The notes under the pieces: model-generated
What the model was told of the DNA's origin: nothing
The model's database searches: none
The model's input: only the letters and a program-made list of their open reading frames with translations
Position numbers and translations under genes: made by a program
Part shown: one piece after another, positions 28,949-37,555 of the stretch
Layout of the letters: each line of letters opens with the position of its first letter
Numbering within the stretch: position 1 is the first letter of the stretch
NCBI GenBank assembly: GCA_029263035.1
Contig: JAJCYF010000186.1
Location: 1 to 37,555 of the forward strand
Reading direction: 5' to 3'
From: Actinomycetes bacterium
GTDB lineage: Bacteria > Actinomycetota > CADDZG01 > JAHWKV01
Length of the DNA: 37,555 nt

Positions 28949-29979
28949 GCGCGGTCGACGAGCTTCAGAGCATCGAGAGAACCGCCCTGGACGAGCTGGG
29001 CGGAGCCGATTCGTCCGAGCGGGTCCAGGAGCTGCAGATCACCTATCTTGGGCGTAAGGGCCCCCTGGCGCGGGTCGGAAAGTCTCTGGGCGGGCTCCCG
29101 GTGGAGGAGCGCAAGCTGGTCGGGCAGACGGCCAACCGGGTCCGGGGCCTCATCGAAGCCGCCATCGCCGAAAAGCTCGCCGAGCTGGACAAGCTGGAGC
29201 GCGCCGGCCGGCTGGAGGCCGAACGCCTGGACATCACCCTGCCCGGCCGTATGCCCCCCACCGGGAGGCTTCACCCGCTGACCGAGGTGTTAGAGGAGAT
29301 CGTCGACATCTTCGTCGGCCTGGGCTTCTCGGTGGCCGAGGGCCCCCTGGTGGAGACCGACTACTACAGCTTCCAGGCGCTCAACATTCCTCAGGATCAC
29401 GCCGCACGCAGCATGCAGGACACGTTCTACGTCGACACCGGCGCCCCGCAGCCCTACGTCCTGCGCCCCCACACCTCGCCCATGCAGGTGCGGCTGATGG
29501 AGTCCGCCCCGCCGCCCCACTACGTGGTGGTGCCGGGTGTGGTGGCCCGCCGGGACGAGATCGACGCCAACCACCTGGCCCAGTTCATGCAGATCGAAGG
29601 GCTGGCGGTCGACGAGAACATCAGCTTCGCCGACCTGAAGGGCGTCCTGGAGGTGTTCGCCCGGCAGATGTTCGGGTCCAACCTGACCGTGCGCATGCAC
29701 CCCAGCTACTTCCCGTTCACCGAGCCGTCGGCCGAGGTCTACGTCTCCTGTTTCGCTTGCGACGGCAGCGGCTGCGCCACCTGCCGCGGGGAGGGCTGGA
29801 TCGAGATCATGGGGGCCGGAATGGTCCACCCCAACGTCTTCCGTTCCGTCGGCTACCCGGCATCGACCACCGGCTTCGCCTTCGGCATGGGAGTCGAGCG
29901 GATCGCCAAGCTCAAATATTCGGTCAACGACCTGCGCACGTTCTACGAGAACGACCTGCGCTTCCTGGGCTCCCGATGA
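28945..29979 (+). CDS. pheS: Phenylalanyl-tRNA synthetase alpha subunit
   Basis: FYVDTGAPQPYVLRPHTSPMQVR, FMQIEGLAVDENISFADLKG, GFAFGMGVERIAKLKY; TTG start overlapping the kinase stop. Confidence 0.96.
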   Translation: MSAVDELQSIERTALDELGGADSSERVQELQITYLGRKGPLARVGKSLGGLPVEERKLVGQTANRVRGLIEAAIAEKLAELDKLERAGRLEAERLDITLPGRMPPTGRLHPLTEVLEEIVDIFVGLGFSVAEGPLVETDYYSFQALNIPQDHAARSMQDTFYVDTGAPQPYVLRPHTSPMQVRLMESAPPPHYVVVPGVVARRDEIDANHLAQFMQIEGLAVDENISFADLKGVLEVFARQMFGSNLTVRMHPSYFPFTEPSAEVYVSCFACDGSGCATCRGEGWIEIMGAGMVHPNVFRSVGYPASTTGFAFGMGVERIAKLKYSVNDLRTFYENDLRFLGSR

Positions 29980-32369
29980 AGGTCCCCCTGAACTGGCTGG
30001 CCGAGTTCGTTGAGATCAACGCGGCGCCCGAGGAGATCGCAGCCAATCTGACGTCGGCCGGCATGAAGGTCGAGAAGATCTATCGCACCGGCGAGGGCGT
30101 CGAGGGCATCATCGTCGGCGAGGTGGATGCAGTTGGGGAGCACCCGAACGCCGACAAGCTTTCCGTCGTCCGGGTCCGCACCGGCTGCGATTACATCAGC
30201 GTGGTGTGCGGCGCCAGCAACTTCAAGGTGGGGGACCGGGTCCCCGTGGCACAGCCGGGCTCCAAGGTGCCCAAGGTAGGAGAGATCGGCCGGCGCAAGT
30301 TCCGCGGGGTCCCCTCCGAGGGGATGCTCTGCAGCGCCTCCGAGCTGGGCCTGGGCGACGACCATTCCGGCATCCTGGTGCTGGATCCCAAAACCATCGT
30401 CGGCACCGATCTGAAGCAGGCGCTCGGTCTGGGCGAGGCGGTCCTGGAGCTGGAGATCAACCCGAACCGGCCCGACGCCATGGGGTTGATCGGGATCGCC
30501 CGGGAGGTGGCAGCGTGCACCGGCGCCGGTCTCAAGGACTTCAGCGCAACGATCGACTTCAAGGTCTCCGAGGCCCGGGCCTCGGACTTCGTCCGGGTTG
30601 AGATTCAGGACGAAGCTGGATGCCCTCGCTACATGGCCCGGGTCATTGAGGGCGCCGGCTCAGGGCCTTCCCCCGCCTGGGCGCAGCAGCGGCTGATCCT
30701 GAGCGGGGTGCGTCCGATCTCGGCGATCGTCGACGCCACCAACTACGCCATGCTGGTGACCGGCCAGCCCCAGCACGCCTTCGACATGGACAGGGTCGGC
30801 GGCGGCAAAATCGTCGTCCGGCGGGCGGCCCCCGGCGAGACCCTGATCTCCATCGACGGCATCGATCGCAAGCTGGACCCCGAGGACCTGGTTATCGCCG
30901 ATGAGTCCAGGCCGGTGGCCCTGGCCGGTGTGATGGGCGGGCAGGACAGCGAGGTCACCGATTCGACCAACCGGGTGATCCTGGAGACCGCCAACTTTGA
31001 GACCCGCTCCATCTTCCGGACCTCCCGCCGCCACGCCCTGCGCTCCGAAGCGTCGGCCCGGTTCGAGAGGGGAGTCGACCCCAACGGTGTCGACCTGGCC
31101 TCGCGGCTGGCTACCGCGCTCATCGTCGACTGGGCCGGCGGGAATGCGGCCGCCGGGTCGGTCGACGTCTACCCCAACCCCGTCGAGCGCGAGACCATCA
31201 CCATGCGCCCCGACCGGGCGCGGGCGTTGCTGGGCGCGGATTTCAGCACCGAGCAGATGACCGACGCCCTCGGGCGCCTGGGGCTGAAGCCGGAGAACGA
31301 TGACGGGGCCATCCGCACGACGGTCCCCACCTTCCGGGTGGACCTGAAGGTGGAGGAGGACCTGATCGAGGAGGTCGCCCGGGTGATCGGTTACGACAAG
31401 ATCCCCACCACGCTGCCCTCCGGGTCCAACCGGGCCGGCCGGCTTCCCGACACCGAGAAGGCTCTTCGCAAGCTGCGCCGGGCGCTGATCGGCGCCGGTT
31501 TGTACGAAGCGAAGACCTCGAGCCTGGTGAGCCCGGCGGATCTGGAGAAGATCGGTCTGGGCTCGAATGCCGCCACCCCGCTGGCCAACCCGATCAGCCG
31601 CGACGAGTCGCTGCTCAGGCCCTCACTTTTGCCCGGCCTGCTGCGCTCTGCCGCCCTCAACTTCTCCCGCCGCCCCGGCGCGGTGAGGCTGTTCGAGGTC
31701 GGACGCACGTTTCACCCGAACGGCACCGAGCCGCCCGTGGAAAAACTCAGGCTGGCGATTGCACTGGGGGGCGTGAGCCCGCAGGAGTGGCACTCTCCGG
31801 AACGGGAGATGGACTTCTTCGACCTCAAGGGCATGGTGGAGGTCGTGCTGCAGACCCTGAGTGTGAGGGATGCGGAGTTCGAGGAGCGCCAGGAGGTCTT
31901 GTTTCACCCGACCCGTGCAGCGGGCCTGTTTGCCGGCGACGGCACCCGGCTGGGGGTTTTCGGAGAGCTGGCGCCGGAGTCGGCGGACCGGGCCGGTGTA
32001 CCCGCCCGCTTCAGCGTGGGTGAGTTCGACCTGGATGCCCTTATTGCGCTGGTCGGGGCACCGCTGCCCCCGCCGGAGCCCAGCCGCTTCCCGGCCGTCC
32101 TGCTGGACCTGGCGGTGGTCGTCGCCGAGAAGGTGGATACCCGCAGCCTGCTGAACACCGCCCGGAGCGCGGGCGGGCCGCTGCTGGAGAGCGTCCGCCT
32201 GATCGACGTCTACCGGGGGGAGCAGGTGGGGGCCGGCAACAAGAGCATGGCGATCTCCATGACCTTCCGCAGTCCGGAGAGGACCCTGGCCGACGGTGAG
32301 GCGCTCCAGGCCCGCAACGCCATCGCGAAAGCGATCGAGCAGAACCATGGAGGCAAGGTCCGGGCTTAA
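29976..32369 (+). CDS. pheT: Phenylalanyl-tRNA synthetase beta subunit
   Basis: MKVPLNWLAEFVEI, EMBD domain GEVDAVGEHPNADKLSVVRV, ELEINPNRPD; FDX-ACB C-terminus. Confidence 0.96.
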   Translation: MKVPLNWLAEFVEINAAPEEIAANLTSAGMKVEKIYRTGEGVEGIIVGEVDAVGEHPNADKLSVVRVRTGCDYISVVCGASNFKVGDRVPVAQPGSKVPKVGEIGRRKFRGVPSEGMLCSASELGLGDDHSGILVLDPKTIVGTDLKQALGLGEAVLELEINPNRPDAMGLIGIAREVAACTGAGLKDFSATIDFKVSEARASDFVRVEIQDEAGCPRYMARVIEGAGSGPSPAWAQQRLILSGVRPISAIVDATNYAMLVTGQPQHAFDMDRVGGGKIVVRRAAPGETLISIDGIDRKLDPEDLVIADESRPVALAGVMGGQDSEVTDSTNRVILETANFETRSIFRTSRRHALRSEASARFERGVDPNGVDLASRLATALIVDWAGGNAAAGSVDVYPNPVERETITMRPDRARALLGADFSTEQMTDALGRLGLKPENDDGAIRTTVPTFRVDLKVEEDLIEEVARVIGYDKIPTTLPSGSNRAGRLPDTEKALRKLRRALIGAGLYEAKTSSLVSPADLEKIGLGSNAATPLANPISRDESLLRPSLLPGLLRSAALNFSRRPGAVRLFEVGRTFHPNGTEPPVEKLRLAIALGGVSPQEWHSPEREMDFFDLKGMVEVVLQTLSVRDAEFEERQEVLFHPTRAAGLFAGDGTRLGVFGELAPESADRAGVPARFSVGEFDLDALIALVGAPLPPPEPSRFPAVLLDLAVVVAEKVDTRSLLNTARSAGGPLLESVRLIDVYRGEQVGAGNKSMAISMTFRSPERTLADGEALQARNAIAKAIEQNHGGKVRA

Positions 32370-32962
32370 GGAGCCAGCCGCTCCACGATCCAGGTCCCGC
32401 CCTCCAACCGGAACCGCAACCGGTCGTGCATGCGGTTGATACCGGCCTGCCAGAACTCGACGGCCGTCGGGGCCACCCGGAAGCCGCCCCAGTGCGGGGG
32501 CCGGGGCACCGGGTCCTCGCCGTACTCTTCGAGGAGCCTCGCCCGGCGGCCTTCCAGCTCGTCCCGGGACCCGATCACCCGGGACTGCGGGCTTGCCAGC
32601 GCACTGAGCTGTGACGGCCGGGGGCGGGTGGCCCAATAGGTGTCGGACTGCGCGGAGCTCAGGCGTTCGGCACTTCCGTCGACCACTACCTGCCGGCCGA
32701 GGTCGTACCAGGGCATGAGCAGGCTGACCGCCGGATTGGCCGCGAGCTCCCGGCCCTTCCGGGAGTCGTAGTTGGTGTGGAAGTCAAAGCCGGCTTGAGA
32801 CACCCCGCGCAGCAGGACCGACCTGGAGCCGGGCCTGCCATCCGGCGACGCGGTCGAGACGACCATGCCGTAGGGCTCTGCTATTCCGGCATTGAGTGCC
32901 TCATCCATCCACCGCTCGAACTGCTCGAGCCAGCTGGAGGCGAGAGTGCTCTCCGAAAGCAC
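32366..32962 (-). CDS. pdxH: Pyridoxamine/pyridoxine 5'-phosphate oxidase
   Basis: RSVLLRGVSQAGFDFHTNYDSRKGRELAANPAVSLLMPW, RPPHWGGFRVAPTAVEFWQAGINRMHDR. Confidence 0.94.
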   Translation of the reverse strand: MLSESTLASSWLEQFERWMDEALNAGIAEPYGMVVSTASPDGRPGSRSVLLRGVSQAGFDFHTNYDSRKGRELAANPAVSLLMPWYDLGRQVVVDGSAERLSSAQSDTYWATRPRPSQLSALASPQSRVIGSRDELEGRRARLLEEYGEDPVPRPPHWGGFRVAPTAVEFWQAGINRMHDRLRFRLEGGTWIVERLAP

Positions 32963-32973
32963 CGGCGGTGTGG

Positions 32974-33840
32974 CTACTTGCGTCCGCTCGGCTTGGCCGG
33001 AGGCTTTTTGGCCGGAGGCTTGCGGGCAGCCGGCTTTGGCTTGCCGGCCGTCTTGCCCGAAGCCTTCGGTCCCGGCCTCTTGCGCGAGTACCGGGATCGA
33101 AGTTCGACCGGCTCATCCTTCAGTGCCGCCGCCTTCTCCGCCCGCTTGCGGCCCGCCCGCAGGTTGATCGCTTCGACGAACAGCGAGAAGCCCATGGCGA
33201 AGTAGATGTAGCCCTTCGGGATGTGCCGGTGCAGACCCTCCAGGATCAGGCTCAGCCCGATGAGGAGCAGGAAGCTCAAGGCCAGGATCTTGACCGTGGG
33301 GTGCCGGTCGACGAACGCACTGACTGCTTCAGCGGCTATGAGCATCACCCCTATGGCGACGACGACCGCGGCAATCATCACGCTGATCTCGTCCACCATT
33401 CCGACGGCGGTGATGACCGAGTCCAGCGAGAAGACGATGTCCAGAAGGCCGATCTGGATGATCACGCTGACGAAGGACGCTGCCGCCTTGGCCGAAGCGT
33501 GTCCTTCGTGGCCTTCGAGCTTGTCGTGGATCTCGAAGGTGCTCTTGGCGATCAGAAACAGTCCGCCGACTATCAGGATCAGATCCCGGCCGGAGACCTC
33601 CTGGGAAAAGACCGTGAATAACGGGTCTACCAACCCGATGATCACGGAGAGGGTGAGTAGAAGGGCGACCCGCATCAGCAGCGCCAGCCCGAGGCCGATC
33701 TGCCGGGCCTTCTTTTGCTGCTCGGCCGGAAGCTTCCCGGCAAGGATGGACAGAAAAACAATGTTGTCGATGCCCAGGACGATCTCCAGGGCAAGCAACG
33801 TCAAGAAGCCGACGATGACGTCCGCCGTCAAGAAATCCAT
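32974..33840 (-). CDS. TerC-family membrane protein with Lys/Ala/Pro-rich C-terminal tail
   Basis: LEIVLGIDNIVFLSILAGKLP, LLDIVFSLDSVITAVGM, FAMGFSLFVEAIN; tail RKRPGPKASGKTAGKPKPAARKPPAKKPPAKPSGRK. Confidence 0.93.
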   Translation of the reverse strand: MDFLTADVIVGFLTLLALEIVLGIDNIVFLSILAGKLPAEQQKKARQIGLGLALLMRVALLLTLSVIIGLVDPLFTVFSQEVSGRDLILIVGGLFLIAKSTFEIHDKLEGHEGHASAKAAASFVSVIIQIGLLDIVFSLDSVITAVGMVDEISVMIAAVVVAIGVMLIAAEAVSAFVDRHPTVKILALSFLLLIGLSLILEGLHRHIPKGYIYFAMGFSLFVEAINLRAGRKRAEKAAALKDEPVELRSRYSRKRPGPKASGKTAGKPKPAARKPPAKKPPAKPSGRK

Positions 33841-33937
33841 TCTTCTTACTCACCTTTCGCCGGAAAACCTGCCGCAACTCTATCCGTCTTGGGTCCGGCG
33901 GAAACAGCCGGCACCTCAGGCATAGAATTGCGCGCAG

Positions 33938-34678
33938 ATGAATCTCCCGGAACCCGCCGACCCGCTTTTCGAGATTGCTCCCGAAGAGTTCACGGCCGAA
34001 CGGGATCGCATCGCCAAACGGCTCAAGGAACAGGGTGACGACGGGGCGGCGGCGGCGATAAAGGCGCTGAAGCGCCCCAGCGTCACGGCCTACGCCCTCA
34101 ACCTCGTAGCCCGGCGGGACTCCGACCTGATCGGGTCCCTGCTGGAGGCCGAAGAGCGGCTGAGGACGGCGAAGTCCCGGGCCGACATGGATGGAGCCAA
34201 GGCCGACCGCCAGAAGGCCATCTCGGCGATATCCGGCAAGGCGATCTCCGTTCTGACCGGGCAGGGGCGGTCCGTCACCCCCCAGGTAAAGGAGCGGCTT
34301 ACCGAGACCCTGCTGGCGGTGGCGACCGACGATCAAACCCGTGAACTGCTTGAGCACGGACGGCTGCTGAAGGAGGCGAAGGCGGGCGGCTTCGGCGGGC
34401 CGGTGGCGGTTTTCGAGGCGGTTGAGCCCGACGACGAGCTCCGCAAGCTCAACCAGCGGATATCCCGGCTGAGGGCGGAGGGGGAGGCCAAGCTGATGGA
34501 AGCCAAGAAGGCCGGGACGGACTCCGACCGGGCCCGGCACGAGGCCGACGAGCTGGCGGAAGCGTCGGCCGCGGCCGCAGAGCGTGCCGGCAAGCTGGCC
34601 AACCTCGCCCGCAAGGCGGAGGAGGTCGGCCGGTCAAAGCTGGCGGAAGCTGAGGAGCTGGAGAGCCGTCCCCGTTAG
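33938..34678 (+). CDS. Hypothetical coiled-coil protein
   Basis: Ala/Glu/Lys/Arg-rich heptad-like sequence; KRPSVTAYALNLVARR motif. Confidence 0.75.
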   Translation: MNLPEPADPLFEIAPEEFTAERDRIAKRLKEQGDDGAAAAIKALKRPSVTAYALNLVARRDSDLIGSLLEAEERLRTAKSRADMDGAKADRQKAISAISGKAISVLTGQGRSVTPQVKERLTETLLAVATDDQTRELLEHGRLLKEAKAGGFGGPVAVFEAVEPDDELRKLNQRISRLRAEGEAKLMEAKKAGTDSDRARHEADELAEASAAAAERAGKLANLARKAEEVGRSKLAEAEELESRPR

Positions 34679-35709
34679 GGGCTGTGCTCGAAGGCCACGA
34701 CCCCGCTGGTGCTGCCGACGATCTCAACCAGCTCGTCCGCCGGTGCCGGCGGTACCTCCGCAGCGACCATGTGGATGACGGTCCTTTCGATGGTTTCGTA
34801 GGTGCCCGGAGGCAAAAGTCCTTCAGATCCGGTGGTCAGGTTGAGCGTCCGGCCGCCCGGGGCGGCGGCGTAGCTGGTCACGACGTCGACGCTGAAAACT
34901 GCCAGCGCCCCGCCGTCTGTGGTTTCGAACGCTTCGACCTCCCGCTCGCCGGGCGTGACCCCGATCGAGGTTGTGATCTGGGCCTGGGCGTCCTCGTCCA
35001 CCGAAGCCTTGTAGGACTGGGAGAGCTCGCTGGTGAACCGGCCGGGGGCGAAGATCGTCGACTCCGTGCCCTCGGCGTAGCCCGACAGGTAGTTGCTGAA
35101 CTCCTCAGGCACGCGGGCCGGGTCCAGCTTGAGGTCGCCTTCCCGCTCATCGGTCACCTGCTCGGCGAACCCGTCGGCGTCCAGCCGGATGTCCGGCGCC
35201 GGGTACTCCGGGGGCACCGTGACGTACATGGCAAGCTTCCACGGCTCGTCCGCCGCCGCCTTTTCATACAGGCGCAAGCGGCTGATGGGACCGGCGTCGG
35301 GGTTGTCCACCGGGACCAATCTGACGTAGGCCATAAACCGGGCCGGGTAGGTGGTCTGCCTCGGCACGTACGCTGTGACCTGCTCGATGTCCCGGTCGAC
35401 GCCGGACGCGGTGGTGCGACCCAGGGCTCTGAAGCGCTTGTAGAAAGCATCGTCAATGTCGCGCGCCGGGGAGGTCTCGATCGAGTTCTGAAGGTTTTCA
35501 TCCATGGTGGCGTTGGCTGTTTCGGAGCCGGTGTTCAGCTCCTCCACTATTGCCCGGGCGTCACCCGGCAGCAGGACGGGATCCTGCGAAACCTCCACCG
35601 ACCCGGTGGTCTCATCCTCCTGCTCCGGGGAGTCCTGCGCGCAGGCACCCAAGGCAATCAGAAAGGTCATAAGCAGGACTATCAGCCGGGTGGTTCGCAA
35701 AGATGCCAT
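34675..35709 (-). CDS. Putative lipoprotein
   Basis: MASLRTTRLIVLLMTFLIALGACAQDS lipobox; SD AGAGGAGG. Confidence 0.8.
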   Translation of the reverse strand: MASLRTTRLIVLLMTFLIALGACAQDSPEQEDETTGSVEVSQDPVLLPGDARAIVEELNTGSETANATMDENLQNSIETSPARDIDDAFYKRFRALGRTTASGVDRDIEQVTAYVPRQTTYPARFMAYVRLVPVDNPDAGPISRLRLYEKAAADEPWKLAMYVTVPPEYPAPDIRLDADGFAEQVTDEREGDLKLDPARVPEEFSNYLSGYAEGTESTIFAPGRFTSELSQSYKASVDEDAQAQITTSIGVTPGEREVEAFETTDGGALAVFSVDVVTSYAAAPGGRTLNLTTGSEGLLPPGTYETIERTVIHMVAAEVPPAPADELVEIVGSTSGVVAFEHSP

Positions 35710-35790
35710 TGATCCTCCTCTGCAATCTCCCTCACGATACTTCACGGTGCCCGCTGGGAACCAGCATCGTTAGGTCGTGCCCGGCAGCGA

Positions 35791-36519
35791 TCAGTCCGGC
35801 AGCAAGTCCTGAAGTTCCTCGGCCTGCCGCAGCAGCGGCGCCGCCGCCTGCGCCTCCGTCTCGGGCACCTCGTCGTTTTGAATCTCGCTGATGAGGTCCG
35901 CCGCCCGGTCGTATTCAAGGTGGCGTACCAGTAGCTCTGCGAGGTAGATCCGGGCCTCCAGGGTCTCCAGCCACGAGGCCCGGGGTTCGTTCCGGCGGAG
36001 CGCTCGCTCGAGTATTTCGATTGCTTTCTGAACGTCTCCCTTGGAGTCGGCGAACACCACGGCGTTGTCCAGGTCCACCGAGATCCGGCTTCTCGCAGGC
36101 TGGTGGTCACTGTTTTCCGGCGCACCGCCCGGCCCGGTTGTCACCCGGATCCAGTTGCCCGCAGGGTCGATCAGGCTGAATCCGCTGAGATCCCCGGCGT
36201 TCTTACGGCGCCGCGGCCGGGTGATACGGGGGAAACCGCTGAGCGGCAGCTTGCCGAACTGGGTTCTCAACCCGGCGGCGAAGGCCTCGTAGAGCGGCTG
36301 GGTGTCCTGCACCACAATCAGGCAGGATCCGTAGGAGTCCTCGGGCCGGAAGCCGTCCATGCCGAAGTAGTGCAGGTCGATGCCCTCCCGCTTCAGCGCC
36401 ACGTATGGGTTCGGCCTGAGCTGCCGGTAGGTGACCTCAAAGCCCAGTGGAAGGAAGAAGTCCCTGATCTCGTCGACGGAGGCACAGGGCAGCAGGGGAA
36501 CCATCCATTCGTTGACCAC
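35791..36519 (-). CDS. VOC-family (bleomycin-resistance-like) protein with extra C-terminal helical (TPR-like) region
   Basis: VPLLPCASVDEIRDFFLPLGFEVTYRQLRPNPYVALKREGIDLHYFGM...FSLIDPAGNWIRV; then AIEILERALRRNEPRASWLETLEARIYLAELLVRH. Confidence 0.8.
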   Translation of the reverse strand: MVNEWMVPLLPCASVDEIRDFFLPLGFEVTYRQLRPNPYVALKREGIDLHYFGMDGFRPEDSYGSCLIVVQDTQPLYEAFAAGLRTQFGKLPLSGFPRITRPRRRKNAGDLSGFSLIDPAGNWIRVTTGPGGAPENSDHQPARSRISVDLDNAVVFADSKGDVQKAIEILERALRRNEPRASWLETLEARIYLAELLVRHLEYDRAADLISEIQNDEVPETEAQAAAPLLRQAEELQDLLPD

Positions 36520-36561
36520 GGATTCATCCTAGGGTGTTCCGGACGCGGGAGAATGAAAGGC

Positions 36562-37251
36562 ATGACCACCGCAAAGCGCGCCGAGCAATTCAGGGACCAA
36601 TCCACCGCGTCTTTGGTCGACCTGTTCCGCCGCATGCTGCCTGGGGACGGCGTGGACGAGGATGAAGCGGCCGCTCAGGCCCGCGCTCGTGGTGAAGCGT
36701 CCCACCTGGATGTGCTGGCCGCCCTGCACGACCGCGCGACGAGGGAGGTATTTGATGCGGCGGCCCTCCTCTGCAGGCAATCGCTGCCCGGCGACCGCAT
36801 CATCGGCCTGCGAATTCTGGGCGAGCTGGGTCAGGCCGGGCAGCGGCCGCTCTTCGACGAAACCTGGGATCTGCTGAACGGGATGGTGGAAGCCGAAAAG
36901 GATTCCGCCGTCCTTTACTGGGTCCTGGCGTGTCTCAGGTTCACCGACGATCCCCGGATTCTCGACACCCTGGTGAGGTTTTCCACGCACCCCGATGCCG
37001 ACATCCGCAGGGGCATCGCCTTCAGCGTTGCGGGCTGCGGCCCTGAAGACCCGCGGGTGATCGGGGTGCAGCTGCGGCTGGCGGAAGATCCCGCACCGGA
37101 CGTAAGGGCACTTGCCGTCTACGACCTGGTGAACGAGATCACGGCGGATACCCCACAGATCCGAGGGGTGCTCACCCGGCTGCTGAACGACCCCGACCCG
37201 GCGATTCGCCTCGACGCCAAAGCAGCTCTGCGAGTGCGGGACTACCGTTAA
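36562..37251 (+). CDS. HEAT-repeat-like protein
   Basis: Repeated units such as RILDTLVRFSTHPDADIRRGIAFSVAG, RVIGVQLRLAEDPAPDVRALAVYDLV, RGVLTRLLNDPDPAIRLDAKAAL. Confidence 0.78.
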   Translation: MTTAKRAEQFRDQSTASLVDLFRRMLPGDGVDEDEAAAQARARGEASHLDVLAALHDRATREVFDAAALLCRQSLPGDRIIGLRILGELGQAGQRPLFDETWDLLNGMVEAEKDSAVLYWVLACLRFTDDPRILDTLVRFSTHPDADIRRGIAFSVAGCGPEDPRVIGVQLRLAEDPAPDVRALAVYDLVNEITADTPQIRGVLTRLLNDPDPAIRLDAKAALRVRDYR

Positions 37252-37258
37252 TACACGT

Positions 37259-37319
37259 TTGCCTGAGCGTGGATCCGTGGTAATCTCGAATCATTATTCA
37301 AAATGCTGAATACAATTCA
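37259..37319 (+). promoter_or_regulatory. argC promoter region with tandem ARG-box-like sites (CGAATCATTATTCA 37287-37300; TGAATACAATTCA 37307-37319)
   Basis: TTGCCT-16 nt-TAATCT followed by two ArgR-like palindromes in an AT-rich patch. Confidence 0.6.
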
Positions 37320-37358
37320 ATTCATTATGCATTCGCAAACTAAAGAGGGAGCAGTTGA

Positions 37359-37555
37359 GTGACGATTTCGGCTGCGGTGCTGGTGGCGTCGGGTTTTGCG
37401 GGGGCGGAGCTGCTCCGGATTCTCGAATCCCACCCGGATATCCAGGTTACTGCCGCCGCGGCTTCCAGTCAGGTCGGAAAGCCCGTGGCGGCCGCCTATC
37501 CTTCGCTGGAGTCGGTGGCCCACCTGTCGTTCGTCTCGGTCGCCGAGGCGCTCGC
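37359..37555 (+). CDS. argC: N-acetyl-gamma-glutamyl-phosphate reductase, N-terminal part (truncated by window end)
   Basis: (V)TISAAVLVASGFAGAELLRILESHPDIQVTAAAASSQVGKPVAAAYPSL; SD AGAGGGAG. Confidence 0.88.
   Translation, partial: MTISAAVLVASGFAGAELLRILESHPDIQVTAAAASSQVGKPVAAAYPSLESVAHLSFVSVAEAL

Noticed and set aside
27539-29274. Large minus-strand ORFs (439 and 480 aa) over the kinase and pheS
   Set aside because: Antisense shadows of well-supported plus-strand genes.
35742-36125. 127-aa minus ORF overlapping the VOC gene
   Set aside because: Different frame of the same strand as the VOC gene; R/T-rich low-complexity sequence.

Overview
GC-rich, compact bacterial chromosome segment. 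Gene content and order are typically actinobacterial: carA(3' end)-[37-aa basic ORF]-carB-pyrK-pyrD-pyrF / gmk-rpoZ-coaBC-metK-priA-def-fmt / FMN riboswitch-ribD-ribE-ribBA-ribH / GntR-ABC operon / sppA<->hisG / small TA-like island / RDD<->infC-rpmI-rplT-trmH-type methylase-PAS histidine kinase-pheS-pheT / pdxH-terC and other accessory genes / argC (5' end). Most of the window is housekeeping. The points most worth a second look are: (i) an untracked 37-aa, very basic ORF between carA and carB; (ii) non-canonical start codons in translation-initiation genes (infC apparently AUA, fmt apparently GUA, possibly gmk AUA); (iii) a dense cluster of small hairpins between carB and pyrK whose last hairpin covers the pyrK Shine-Dalgarno; (iv) recurrent TANNNT boxes 6-9 nt upstream of start codons, suggesting leaderless transcription; (v) well-formed regulatory sites (FMN riboswitch, GntR operator and promoter, tandem ARG-box-like sites at argC, a symmetric divergent promoter at gmk); (vi) a toxin-antitoxin-like pair in a small island between hisG and infC. 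Family names come from reading translated motifs; no database search was run.
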